From assembly GCF_001881565.1 (NCBI RefSeq), contig NZ_MPDJ01000009.1, positions 7,124-51,177 of the forward strand: 44,054 nucleotides of DNA, given 5' to 3'. Shown here piece after piece: positions 24,549 to 32,329 of the stretch. The notes below the pieces were generated by a model that saw only the letters and a program-made list of their open reading frames with translations, searched no databases and was not told the DNA's origin. The position numbers and the translations under genes are program-made. Position 1 is the stretch's first letter. Each line of letters starts with the position of its first letter. The stretch is from Eisenbergiella tayi (GTDB taxonomy: Bacteria; Bacillota; Clostridia; Lachnospirales; Lachnospiraceae).

Positions 24549-25199
24549 TCAGCTCTCCCATCGAGTATAATACTGTTCATAAAAATCATCTGTTCCGCTG
24601 TAAGGCGTCAGATAATAGGTCTGCAGAAGCTGCATGTCCCGCTGTCTTATAAATGCTTCATCTCCTCCGGAAGCTATTATTTCTTCCTGTACAGACTTTA
24701 CAAAAAAATGCCAGTGGCTGAGAAACTGTTCATAACGGCGTATTTCTGGTATATCCAGCCATTTTTTAATTTTAACCTTTGTCCGGCTCTCCTTCCGGCA
24801 TTCATGGACCTGAAGAAAATAACGGAAGCTTTCTTCCCCATATATCCTTCCCAGAGGGAACAGGCGGCACATGCCGGGCCTGAAGGGATGGATGCTGCAT
24901 CTTCCCGCTTCATTGAGGAACAGGCAGCCTTCCTGCGGCCCCTCCAGGCGCAGATGGGGCAGGATCACTCCATCGTATACGGAAAGAGCTATTTTCCCTT
25001 CCCCCATCAGCTGCTCAAACGTGCAGTGAAGGTTCCCCGTAAGCTGCCAGATATCATAGGGATCCAGGATAATAGTATCCCCCATTTCATGGCAGCACGC
25101 CGAACAGCCCGCACAGTCCCCGCAGCCAAGCTTAACCAAATCATTGGTTTCATATAATTTTCCGTCGGATATTTCATCCAGATTAATATCTCGTTCCAT
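24549..25199 (-). CDS. YkgJ-family cysteine cluster protein
   Basis: A 216-residue cytoplasmic protein. The cysteine cluster is clear: GCGDCAGCSACCHEMG near residue 26, then CLFLNEAGRCSIHPFRPGMCRLFPLG around residues 92-117, the typical YkgJ (formerly UPF0153) pattern that probably binds zinc or an iron-sulphur cluster. The C-terminal 90 residues are helical and rich in aromatic residues. AAGGAGG lies 5 bases before the ATG. It seems to be a single-gene unit. The family's reaction is not established. Confidence 0.85.
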   Translation of the reverse strand: MERDINLDEISDGKLYETNDLVKLGCGDCAGCSACCHEMGDTIILDPYDIWQLTGNLHCTFEQLMGEGKIALSVYDGVILPHLRLEGPQEGCLFLNEAGRCSIHPFRPGMCRLFPLGRIYGEESFRYFLQVHECRKESRTKVKIKKWLDIPEIRRYEQFLSHWHFFVKSVQEEIIASGGDEAFIRQRDMQLLQTYYLTPYSGTDDFYEQYYTRWES

Positions 25200-25311
25200 A
25201 AGAGCCTCCTTGTTTTTCAGGCAGGCTTCCGGCGGGAAACGGGAATATCCCCCTGACCGGCACCGAAAGCAAACCTTCCGCTATCAGGAATTATACCATA
25301 CCGGACTGATT

Positions 25312-26349
25312 TTACAAAGAAAAGGTTACGCGCCAGTTTCCCTGCACGTTTCTGCCTGCTTTGTAAAAGCTTCCATACAGCTTATACTTTCCCAGCTCTT
25401 CTTTGGGGATACGGAACAGAAACTCCTGATAGTCCACACGTTCCTCCTTCTCTTCCATAAAAAATATGGAGGAATAAGAATCCACCCGGTTTCCTTCCCT
25501 GTCCGTCAGATACAGGTAACCATGCGTATCCAGTGTGGTTTTATCCCTGACAGCCAGCTGGATATGCAGCATATCATCCAGATAACCGGCAGCCGTAATA
25601 TAAATTTTATCCATAGGGGAATACAGCATTTCCTGGGGCTGCAGGACGATTTTCGAAAAATCTTCCGCTTCCATTTCCGCAGGCATTTTTTCGGAAAATG
25701 CATAGCCGGTAATCCGGGAGGCCTCCATAAAAGACACATTTTCTCTTTCCGCCAGCCGTGCAGGCTGCAGATCCACGGGCACATCTTCTTCCGCCGCTTT
25801 CCCGCTGATGAACTCCCTGACGGAAAACGTGATCTTGCCGCCCTCAACAGGCTTTCCATCCGTTCTTATGATTTCCACAAGGAAGGTCGCCTTACCCGTC
25901 TCTTCCTCATAGGATACCCTTTGGCAGCTTCCTGCGCTGTCAAAGCTTCTTTTTATGGAATAGCTGTCAAACAAATCCGTCGTCGCATCAATCCGATCTC
26001 CCTCCAAATCCTGGAGAGAAACATATATCAGGGCCGTATCACCCCGGACACAGGCGGCTTCCACCTCCATCCGGATTCCGTTATCTTCACAGGATTCCCG
26101 GACAGGGATAAAAAACTGTGCCGCAGCGGGTGATATCTGATACAGTACCTGATAAAAAGCCGGCACCTCCGCCGCCAGAAGGGGAACTCCCGTAAAAAAG
26201 CAGAAAGCCAGCAGTACGGCGGCAGCAGCTGTTTTCCACAGCCTTCCTTCTCGGCTTATTCTATTTTTCTTATCTGTCTGCACCAGGATCTCTTCTATAT
26301 AAGAATCTCCCACCTCTCCCAGCGCCTCCCACAATCGTTCCGCCTTCAT
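25312..26349 (-). CDS. Membrane anti-sigma-type protein with DUF4179 domain
   Basis: A 345-residue single-pass membrane protein. The ATG at 26349 overlaps the sigma-factor stop as ATGA, with GGGGG 8 bases upstream, so it is co-translated. Residues 1-40 are cytoplasmic and may bind the sigma factor, followed by a membrane helix (about 42-60: AAAAVLLAFCFFTGVPLLAA). The extracellular part begins with the DUF4179 pattern (FYQVLYQISPAAAQFFIPV, then GIRMEVEAACVRGDTALIYV). A beta-rich region continues to the end. This is the usual arrangement of an ECF sigma factor with its membrane regulator. The signal sensed is unknown. Confidence 0.85.
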   Translation of the reverse strand: MKAERLWEALGEVGDSYIEEILVQTDKKNRISREGRLWKTAAAAVLLAFCFFTGVPLLAAEVPAFYQVLYQISPAAAQFFIPVRESCEDNGIRMEVEAACVRGDTALIYVSLQDLEGDRIDATTDLFDSYSIKRSFDSAGSCQRVSYEEETGKATFLVEIIRTDGKPVEGGKITFSVREFISGKAAEEDVPVDLQPARLAERENVSFMEASRITGYAFSEKMPAEMEAEDFSKIVLQPQEMLYSPMDKIYITAAGYLDDMLHIQLAVRDKTTLDTHGYLYLTDREGNRVDSYSSIFFMEEKEERVDYQEFLFRIPKEELGKYKLYGSFYKAGRNVQGNWRVTFSL

Positions 26350-26909
26350 ATCCAAATCCCCCTTTCTTCCAGGAATTTTCTGAGTTTCTTGCGGCTTCTC
26401 TCCAGGATAACCGCGGCGTGGTGTTCTGTAACCCCGCATGCTTTTCCTATCTCTTTCAAAGCCTGCGCGGCCCAGTACCGTCTGAGAAAAATTGTCCTTT
26501 CCCGTTTTCCCAGGGTATCCAGGAACTCCTCCAGATATCCTGACAGCTCCTTCCGTTCTATCTGTGCCTCTACCTCCCGCCAGGCCGGAGCCGGTATACA
26601 TTCCTCCAGTTCTTCCAGCAGGCAGTCGCTGCGGCTATCCCTTTTCGCCGCCGTATTGGAGCGGAATTTCTTAACCGCAAGATTTCTGGCTATCCTGCAT
26701 ACATAGGCACGCAGCACAGCGGGCCGCGCGGGAGGTATGCTGTTCCATACGCCCAGGTAGGTATCGTTAAGGCATTCCTCCGTGTCCTGCTCATTTTCCA
26801 GAATATTTCCTGCAATTTTCCTGCACAGCCTGCCATATTTCGCGGCGGTTTCCTCTATCGCCTGTTCGGAACGGCTCCAGAACAGCGCGATAATCTTTTC
26901 ATCCTCCAT
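26346..26909 (-). CDS. ECF-type RNA polymerase sigma factor
   Basis: A 187-residue sigma-70 factor with only regions 2 and 4. Region 2 includes QDTEECLNDTYLGVWNSIPP and RAYVCRIARNLAVKKFR. Region 4 includes LPERERTI-like LGKRERTIFLRRYW and LKEIGKACGVTEHHAAVILERSRKKL. GGGAG precedes the ATG. It overlaps the downstream DUF4179 gene by 4 bases, which makes that gene its likely anti-sigma partner. Target promoters are not known. The upstream region 26910-27010 shows a small hairpin GTCCTG/CAGGAC but no clear consensus promoter. Confidence 0.9.
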   Translation of the reverse strand: MEDEKIIALFWSRSEQAIEETAAKYGRLCRKIAGNILENEQDTEECLNDTYLGVWNSIPPARPAVLRAYVCRIARNLAVKKFRSNTAAKRDSRSDCLLEELEECIPAPAWREVEAQIERKELSGYLEEFLDTLGKRERTIFLRRYWAAQALKEIGKACGVTEHHAAVILERSRKKLRKFLEERGIWI

Positions 26910-27010
26910 TTCCTACTCCCTCAGTTCCCGGTCCTGTATGTCAGGACAGTGTGTATGTTTCTGTCTTCCCTTACTAACTACCCTTATGTAATAACATATC
27001 ACACTCTGAT

Positions 27011-27511
27011 TCAGCAGTCTTCCTGATTAATTGCTTCCGCCGCCACACTCCCTCCCCTGACAATTTCGATCCGGCCCGGATAATCTCTTTGCAGCCTGAC
27101 GATCAGTTCCTCATTCTGCTCCTCTGACTGCACACTCTCCAACAGGACAGACGACCGGCTATAGTCTGCGACCCTGGTTCCCGCCACCTGGGAAAGCCGG
27201 AACAGCTCCGTTATTTCCTTGTCGGAACAGCCTCTGATTTTGACATACATCATTTCCTTTCTGCATACGGCACACCCGGTATAATCCACCACCTTAATAA
27301 CCTCGATACAGCGGTTGAGCTGTTTTTTCACCTGTTCAAAGGTTTTGTCGTCGCTGGTGAGGCTGATTGTCATACGGGAAACCGTTTCATCCTCCGTCCT
27401 GCCCACGGTAAGGCTGTCCAGGTTGTATGCTTTGGCGGAGAACAGGCCTGCTATTCTGGCAAGCACCCCTATTTCATTTTCCACGAAAAGACAAATCCAT
27501 CTTTTTTTCAT
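27011..27511 (-). CDS. ilvN: Acetolactate synthase small (regulatory) subunit
   Basis: A 166-residue regulatory subunit of acetohydroxyacid synthase, which gives valine feedback control. The N-terminal ACT domain (residues 3-75) has FVENEIGVLARIAGLFSAKAYN and DSLTVG. The C-terminal ALS_ss domain (about 85-160) has MYVKIRG and LLESV. Length is usual. The ATG overlaps the ilvB stop as ATGA and uses GGAGGAG, so the two subunits are made together. Confidence 0.93.
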   Translation of the reverse strand: MKKRWICLFVENEIGVLARIAGLFSAKAYNLDSLTVGRTEDETVSRMTISLTSDDKTFEQVKKQLNRCIEVIKVVDYTGCAVCRKEMMYVKIRGCSDKEITELFRLSQVAGTRVADYSRSSVLLESVQSEEQNEELIVRLQRDYPGRIEIVRGGSVAAEAINQEDC

Positions 27512-29241
27512 ACCCGCTCCTCCTTCTCATTCAAAATCATCTCCTCAAGAGTTTTTCCCGGCGGGACAATAGGCATGACATTTTCTTCCCTGTCAATGAT
27601 AAATTCAATGACTGTGGGGCCTCCGGCTGTCTGCTTTGCGGTCTGTAGGGCAGAGGCGATTTCCTCTTCCTGTGTCACCCGGATTCCCTTTGCCCCATAG
27701 CTTTCCGCAAGGCGTATAAAATCCGGCGTATAAGCGGGACAATCCTTACCGGGACGGCTGCAGTCAGAAGGACAGCTTTTCCGGTAGCGCATGCAGGTGG
27801 AGGAGTATCTCTTTCCGTAAAACATTTCCTGCCACTGCCTTACATTTCCCAGATAACCATTATTCCATATGCATATGATCACAGGCAGCTCATATACCAC
27901 TGCGGCAGCCAGCTCCTGGATATTCATCTGCATCCCGCCGTCTCCGGCAATAACAACCACATCTGTTCCGGGGTTTCCCAGCTTCGCGCCTATCCCCGCC
28001 GGAAGGCCATACCCCATCGTACCAAGGCCGCCTGATGTCAGCAGCTGTTTATGCTCGTCCAATTCCAGAAACTGTGTGACCCACAGCTGATTCTGGCCCA
28101 CATCTGTCACTATAATAGCTTCGGGAAAGGCTTCATTGATATGCCTCATGATTATCTCCGGCGTCATTCCTTTCTGCCCCCGCTCTATGGGATGCTGTTT
28201 CTTCCATTTTCCAATCTGCTCTCTCCACGCACCTGTTTCCAGAGGACAGGCTCTTTCACGAAACGCGCGGATCGCCTGTCCTGCATCGGCAACAATCGGA
28301 ATATCCACGGAAATATTCCGGGATATGGAGGCCGGATCAATATCCACATGGATAATGGAGGCCCCGGGCGCAAAGCTGCCCGGCTTTCCGGTAATACGAT
28401 CATTGAATCTTGTGCCGATGGAAAAAAGAAGATCGCACCGGCTGACTGCCTTATTGGCGGCATATGAACCGTGAATGCCGATATTTCCCACATACAAAGG
28501 ATGTGTGGTGGGAATGGCACCTTTTCCCATAATCGTTGTAACTACAGGAATTCCCGTGGCCTCGGCAAGATAACGCATTTCTTCCTTTGCCCGGCTGATA
28601 ATCACTCCTCCGCCAAGCAGGAAAAGCGGTCTTTTGGCCTGCTTCAATGCCTCCATTGCCCTCCGGACCTGGCCCGCATGTGCGCCGGTCACTTGTCTGC
28701 AGCCTCTTATCTCCACATTTTCCGGGTAACAGCCGCTGCCGTATTCTTTTTGTATATCTTTGGGCAGATCCACCACCACCACACCCGGCCTGCCGGTTTT
28801 TGCAATCACAAACGCCTTCTTTATTATGTCGCCCAGTTCTTCCCGTTTTCTCACCGTAACCGCATATTTGCATATACTTCTGGTGATTCCCACAATATCC
28901 ACCTCCTGAAAGGCGTCATTCCCAATCAGGCCGGTGGGCACCTGTCCCGTAAAACAGACAAGCGGGACACTGTCAAAATTGGCGGTTGCGATCCCCGTCA
29001 CCAGATTGGCAGCCCCCGGGCCGCTTGTTACCAGGCATACTCCCACTCTGCCTGTAGAACGGGCATATCCGTCCGCGGCATGAATCAGTCCCTGTTCATG
29101 CCGCGGCAGGATAACATCAATTTCTTTTTCCCCATAAAGAGCGTCAAACAAATCAATCGCCTGTCCTCCGGGATATGCAAAGAGAGTATTTACCCCTTCC
29201 GCCTTAAGTGCCTTTACAAACAGTTCTGCTCCTGTTATCAT
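27508..29241 (-). CDS. ilvB: Acetolactate synthase large (catalytic) subunit, with Cys-rich insertion
   Basis: A 577-residue thiamine-diphosphate enzyme that makes acetolactate or acetohydroxybutyrate for branched-chain amino acids. The catalytic Glu is in RHEQGLIHAADGYARS, the FAD/central domain spans about 195-330, and the ThDP motif is GDGGMQMNIQEL...NNG. After FYGKRYS there is an unusual insertion of about 20 residues with four cysteines spaced C-x6-C-x3-C-x6-C. This stands where most relatives have a short loop. AAGGAGG precedes the ATG. A palindrome shared with tetR sits at the promoter (29271-29286). Confidence 0.93.
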   Translation of the reverse strand: MITGAELFVKALKAEGVNTLFAYPGGQAIDLFDALYGEKEIDVILPRHEQGLIHAADGYARSTGRVGVCLVTSGPGAANLVTGIATANFDSVPLVCFTGQVPTGLIGNDAFQEVDIVGITRSICKYAVTVRKREELGDIIKKAFVIAKTGRPGVVVVDLPKDIQKEYGSGCYPENVEIRGCRQVTGAHAGQVRRAMEALKQAKRPLFLLGGGVIISRAKEEMRYLAEATGIPVVTTIMGKGAIPTTHPLYVGNIGIHGSYAANKAVSRCDLLFSIGTRFNDRITGKPGSFAPGASIIHVDIDPASISRNISVDIPIVADAGQAIRAFRERACPLETGAWREQIGKWKKQHPIERGQKGMTPEIIMRHINEAFPEAIIVTDVGQNQLWVTQFLELDEHKQLLTSGGLGTMGYGLPAGIGAKLGNPGTDVVVIAGDGGMQMNIQELAAAVVYELPVIICIWNNGYLGNVRQWQEMFYGKRYSSTCMRYRKSCPSDCSRPGKDCPAYTPDFIRLAESYGAKGIRVTQEEEIASALQTAKQTAGGPTVIEFIIDREENVMPIVPPGKTLEEMILNEKEERV

Positions 29242-29261
29242 CCTGTTGCTCCTCCTTATTC

Positions 29262-29286
29262 ATTATATAAATGCAAGTGCTTGCAT
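29262..29286 (-). promoter_or_regulatory. ilvB -10 region and TetR-type palindrome
   Basis: On the minus strand TATAAT (29267-29262) lies about 20 bases before the ilvB start. Just upstream is the dyad ATGCAAG-TG-CTTGCAT (29271-29286), in the place of the promoter spacer. Thirteen of 16 bases match the site in front of tetR (29956-29971). The -35 is weak and the leader would be very short. Confidence 0.55.
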
Positions 29287-29305
29287 GCATTGAATGTATT
29301 TTTTT

Positions 29306-29325
29306 GGTACTGCAAAGGCAGTACC
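29306..29325. repeat. Perfect 8-bp hairpin between tetR and ilvB
   Basis: GGTACTGC (29306-29313), loop AAAG, GCAGTACC (29318-29325). T-runs follow it on the plus strand (AGATTTTT), not in the direction of the two genes, so it is not an ordinary terminator of tetR. Confidence 0.6.
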
Positions 29326-29367
29326 AGATTTTTCATTTCCATCTGCAGTTCCATTCATAAACGAAAT

Positions 29368-29943
29368 TTATATTGAAATACCATTGATAAACAAATCCAC
29401 GCTCTTTTTAATGTACTCCGTTTGCTCCAGCTTCGTGAGCTCCTGATTAAAGGAAGCCTTTAAAAAGGTAAAACCGAAGGTGGAAGAAAAAATAACCATG
29501 GCCATACTCTCAAAATCGGCCGGAGCTATTTTTCCCCTTTGTTCCATTTCTTTCAGATACTCCGTAAGCGAAGACACAAAGGCATGAGGTATCTGCATGA
29601 TCAGCGGCGCGGTTTCCCCATAAAGCTGAGGCGCGCGCAGTCCGATGGAAAGCTTCACAAAATCCGGCGTTATTCTTTCCATATATGCGGTCAGGAACAT
29701 TTCCAGATCCGGGCGCAGCTCCCACCTGACATTTTTAAATATCTCCGGGGTCACATTGGCACGCCATTTCTCCTGAGTGATCCCCTGGAGCACGATATCC
29801 TTCTTATTCCCGAACTTACGGAACAGGGTACATTCATTCACTCCCGCCGCCCGGGCTATATCCTTCGTGGTCGTGGCTACATAGCCCTGATCACGGATTA
29901 GAGTCATCGCAGCGTCAATAATTTTCTGGCTTGTCTCATCCAT
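29368..29943 (-). CDS. TetR-family transcriptional repressor
   Basis: A 191-residue regulator. Start placed at the ATG at 29943 with GGAGGT 6 bases before it. The N-terminal helix-turn-helix (about residues 5-50) has IIDAAMTLIRDQGYVATTT and AGVNECTLFRKFG. The C-terminal ligand domain (about 60-191) is helical and unspecific. The gene has a consensus promoter (29974-30002), and a palindrome at 29956-29971 lies at the expected transcription start, so autorepression is likely. A very similar palindrome lies before ilvB. The inducer is unknown. Confidence 0.88.
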   Translation of the reverse strand: MDETSQKIIDAAMTLIRDQGYVATTTKDIARAAGVNECTLFRKFGNKKDIVLQGITQEKWRANVTPEIFKNVRWELRPDLEMFLTAYMERITPDFVKLSIGLRAPQLYGETAPLIMQIPHAFVSSLTEYLKEMEQRGKIAPADFESMAMVIFSSTFGFTFLKASFNQELTKLEQTEYIKKSVDLFINGISI

Positions 29944-29955
29944 ATCGCCACCTCC

Positions 29956-29971
29956 ATGCAAGTGTATGCTT
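29956..29971 (-). promoter_or_regulatory. Candidate operator of the TetR repressor
   Basis: ATGCAAGTGTATGCTT on the plus strand. It overlaps the expected transcription start of tetR, and matches 13 of 16 bases of the dyad before ilvB. Confidence 0.55.
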
Positions 29972-29973
29972 TC

Positions 29974-30002
29974 ATTTTATTCTCATTTTCCCTCTCTGTC
30001 AA
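29974..30002 (-). promoter_or_regulatory. Promoter of the tetR gene
   Basis: Minus strand TTGACA (30002-29997), 17 bases, TAAAAT (29979-29974). Confidence 0.8.
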
Positions 30003-30037
30003 TCCAATCCTCCGAAACAGGCGGCAGGATTTGCGGC

Positions 30038-30066
30038 TTGCGCGGGCATGCCGGACACCGTATACT
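30038..30066 (+). promoter_or_regulatory. Possible promoter of the lipoprotein gene
   Basis: TTGCGC (30038-30043), 17 bases, TATACT (30061-30066), about 49 bases before the ATG. Confidence 0.5.
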
Positions 30067-30114
30067 TGGACTATACAGGATACACCAATGTGCCGCATAA
30101 AAAGGAGGCTCTGC

Positions 30115-30765
30115 ATGAAAAAACGATTATTGTATCTCCCTCTCCTACTCTGCCTGCTGTTCTTTACCGCCTGCGGGCAGGCTGGGAACGAAAACATCCC
30201 AGCTATTGAAACCTTTCCGCTCACCCCTTCCCGTGAAGGGACAGAAACCGTTACGGCCCTTATTGAAAAGCTCCCCGCCGGTTATGAAGAGGACACCTGT
30301 TTCAACGTGACCCCGGAATCCATTTCTGAGAAATATGGCTTTACCATTTATAAATATGATTCCTCTTGTGCGTCTTTTCTCATGTATGAGGAAGCAGTAT
30401 ATCCTCTGGGAGAATGGTTCGGCGGATACGGCGCCACTTCCTTTGCCGTCGCCGATATGAACGGGGATGGGGAAAAGGAAGTCTATTTCACCTTTTCCTG
30501 GGGGTCAGGGATACACCGTTCCCAAATCGGCTACTTTGATACGGCGGACAAAACCGTTACCGTTTTCGATTATTCTGATTATACCGGAGATATGGTATTA
30601 AAAACAGACGGCAAAAGCAGCCTGTATGCCTGCCATGCCGTCTGTGACGCTTCTTCCTTTGTGGATATCCAATTGACAGGTGAAACAAAGGCCGCTTCCA
30701 TCGTCTGTGAATCCGGACTTATTTCTCTGGTTCCGGAGGAAGCTTCTTCCTCGACAGAAGGATAA
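30115..30765 (+). CDS. Putative lipoprotein with FG-GAP/EF-like calcium motif
   Basis: A 216-residue exported lipoprotein. Start placed at the ATG at 30115, with AAAGGAGG 7 bases before it. The signal peptide MKKRLLYLPLLLCLLFF ends in the lipobox FTAC, so Cys is lipidated. The mature part contains DMNGDGEKEVYF, a calcium-loop motif common in FG-GAP/VCBS repeats, around residue 120. I recognise no specific family. Its last 47 bases overlap the end of the convergent third MATE gene. Confidence 0.75.
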   Translation: MKKRLLYLPLLLCLLFFTACGQAGNENIPAIETFPLTPSREGTETVTALIEKLPAGYEEDTCFNVTPESISEKYGFTIYKYDSSCASFLMYEEAVYPLGEWFGGYGATSFAVADMNGDGEKEVYFTFSWGSGIHRSQIGYFDTADKTVTVFDYSDYTGDMVLKTDGKSSLYACHAVCDASSFVDIQLTGETKAASIVCESGLISLVPEEASSSTEG

Positions 30766-32071
30766 AATATCCAAGACATAAGGCTATCTGGACAATAGAG
30801 GAGCAGGGGGTAGCCAGCCCCACCTTAAACAGGGATACCGGCTTCAGCCGGCTCATGAAAAGAGATACGGGAATTCTGACACAGAATGCCCCCACGATTC
30901 CCTGGATCATGACAAACAGCGTTTTCTGGCAGCCGTTGAAATATCCTATCATACAGAACATAATGGATACCAGCAGACAGTCTATGGCATAAGCCTTCAG
31001 ATATTCCGCGGCCGCAGCAATAACGGCGGCATCCCTGGCAAAAAGCCCCGCCAGCAGATCTCCGTGGAAAAAGGCGAGCCAGGCCATGAACACCCCCACC
31101 GCGAGAGAAAGCCCCACTCCCGTGAACAGCGCCTTTTTGGCCCGTTCTGCTTTGCCCGCGCCCATATTCTGCGCTACAAAGGCGGACATGGACTGGTTAA
31201 AGGCCGACGGCACGAGCATGATAAAGCCGCACAGCTTTTCCGCCACACCCACTCCGGCAGAGGGTATTACCCCCAGGGAATTCACGATAGCGGTAATGGC
31301 CAGGAAGGATATGCTTACAAGCAAATCCTGGAAGGCAATGGGCAGACCGAGACGGAATACGCTTCCCATCCTCTTTTTATCGAAAACAATATCCTTCCTG
31401 CCGAAAGAAAAGGGAAGCTTCTTCTTCCGTATTATCAGTATGGAAATAACCACACTGAGCGCCTGGGCGCACACCGTGGCAATGGCGGCTCCCGCAGTTG
31501 CCAGCCCAAATACGCCGACCAGCAGAAAATCTCCTGCAATATTAAATACACAGGCGATTGCTACCGTTATGAGGGGCATCCGCGAATCACCGATTCCGCG
31601 GAAAATACTTCCCAGCACGTTATAGGCTACAATAAAAAGCGAACCTGCCGAACAGATACGCACGTACATCACGGTAGCGTCAAATGCTTCCGGAGGAGTC
31701 TGCATGATCCGGGCAACCGGTACTGCACACAGCTCCATCAGGAACGTAATCACAATGCCGATAAGGAGGAATAAAACCACACTGGCCCCGATGATTTTTC
31801 CTGCTTCCTCCGGTTTGCCCTCACCCAGCTTTCTTCCAAGCAATACGGTAGTCCCCATGGCGATACCCACTACAAAGGAAGTGATCAGCTGCATCAGCCA
31901 GCTTCCCGTGGAAACCGCAGAAACATCTGCCGCTGCGGCAAACTGCCCTACCACAAGCATATCCACGGCTCCATACATCGTCTGAAGAAACAGGGCTGCC
32001 AAAACGGGCAGTGCAAAACGTACAAGGGATAAAAGGATGTTTCCTTCTGTAAAATTCTGCGTTTCTTTCAT
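30719..32071 (-). CDS. MATE family efflux transporter (third of three)
   Basis: A 450-residue polytopic membrane exporter. Start placed at the ATG at 32071 (GGAG 11 bases upstream), giving MKETQNFTEGNILLSLVRFALPVL. MYGAVDMLVVGQFA and later SMSAFVAQNMGAGKAERAKK are typical of MATE proteins. Upstream lies a leader of about 180 bases: a perfect promoter, a strong ribosome binding site, a short reading frame and a U8 terminator, all before the gene. That layout suggests induction by transcription attenuation, as seen with antibiotic-resistance genes. The end overlaps the lipoprotein gene. Confidence 0.9.
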   Translation of the reverse strand: MKETQNFTEGNILLSLVRFALPVLAALFLQTMYGAVDMLVVGQFAAAADVSAVSTGSWLMQLITSFVVGIAMGTTVLLGRKLGEGKPEEAGKIIGASVVLFLLIGIVITFLMELCAVPVARIMQTPPEAFDATVMYVRICSAGSLFIVAYNVLGSIFRGIGDSRMPLITVAIACVFNIAGDFLLVGVFGLATAGAAIATVCAQALSVVISILIIRKKKLPFSFGRKDIVFDKKRMGSVFRLGLPIAFQDLLVSISFLAITAIVNSLGVIPSAGVGVAEKLCGFIMLVPSAFNQSMSAFVAQNMGAGKAERAKKALFTGVGLSLAVGVFMAWLAFFHGDLLAGLFARDAAVIAAAAEYLKAYAIDCLLVSIMFCMIGYFNGCQKTLFVMIQGIVGAFCVRIPVSLFMSRLKPVSLFKVGLATPCSSIVQIALCLGYFILLSRKKLPPEPEK

Positions 32072-32147
32072 TTTGATTTCATCTCCTTTATTCTCTGCAG
32101 TATTTATCCACCAGGGCAGCACAGGACAGCTTCCTGCAAATGCGGTT

Positions 32148-32219
32148 TTATACCGACAAAAAAAACCGGACAAGAAGCAGGCATCTCAGCCAGCATCTTA
32201 TCCGGTTCCCATTTTCCAA
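32148..32219 (-). CDS. Candidate leader peptide (uORF) of the third MATE gene
   Basis: A 23-codon frame from a TTG at 32219 to TAA, starting MENGNRIRCWLRC and ending in a Leu/Phe-rich tail. GGAGGT (32235-32230) is 10 bases before the TTG. The frame runs right through the terminator hairpin and the T-run. An alternative is a 9-codon frame from ATT at 32224, ending inside the first stem arm. It is not proven to be translated. Confidence 0.35.
   Translation of the reverse strand: MENGNRIRCWLRCLLLVRFFLSV
32158..32207 (-). terminator. Attenuator-type terminator before the third MATE gene
   Basis: Minus strand AACCGGA-T-AAGA (32207-32196) pairs with TCTT-G-TCCGGTT (32175-32164), one mismatch, 20-base loop, followed by eight T. 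It lies about 90 bases upstream of the MATE start and downstream of its promoter. Confidence 0.8.
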
Positions 32220-32248
32220 CGAATGGTCCACCTCCGATGAACGATGTT

Positions 32249-32278
32249 ATTATATAATGGACCTTTTTCGTTTGTCAA
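32249..32278 (-). promoter_or_regulatory. Promoter of the third MATE gene
   Basis: Minus strand TTGACA (32278-32273), 18 bases, TATAAT (32254-32249): both hexamers are consensus. Confidence 0.85.
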
Positions 32279-32329
32279 TCCTTTTCCTTATTAGCGTTTC
32301 CTTATTAACGGCAGCACGGATGTTACTGT

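Noticed and set aside
25144..26133. 329-codon plus-strand frame
   Set aside because: Antisense to the DUF4179 gene; amino-acid composition is unlike a protein.
26350..26601. N-terminal extension of the DUF4179 protein
   Set aside because: It lies inside the sigma-factor gene in another frame; the ATGA overlap with a good ribosome binding site at 26349 is the better start.
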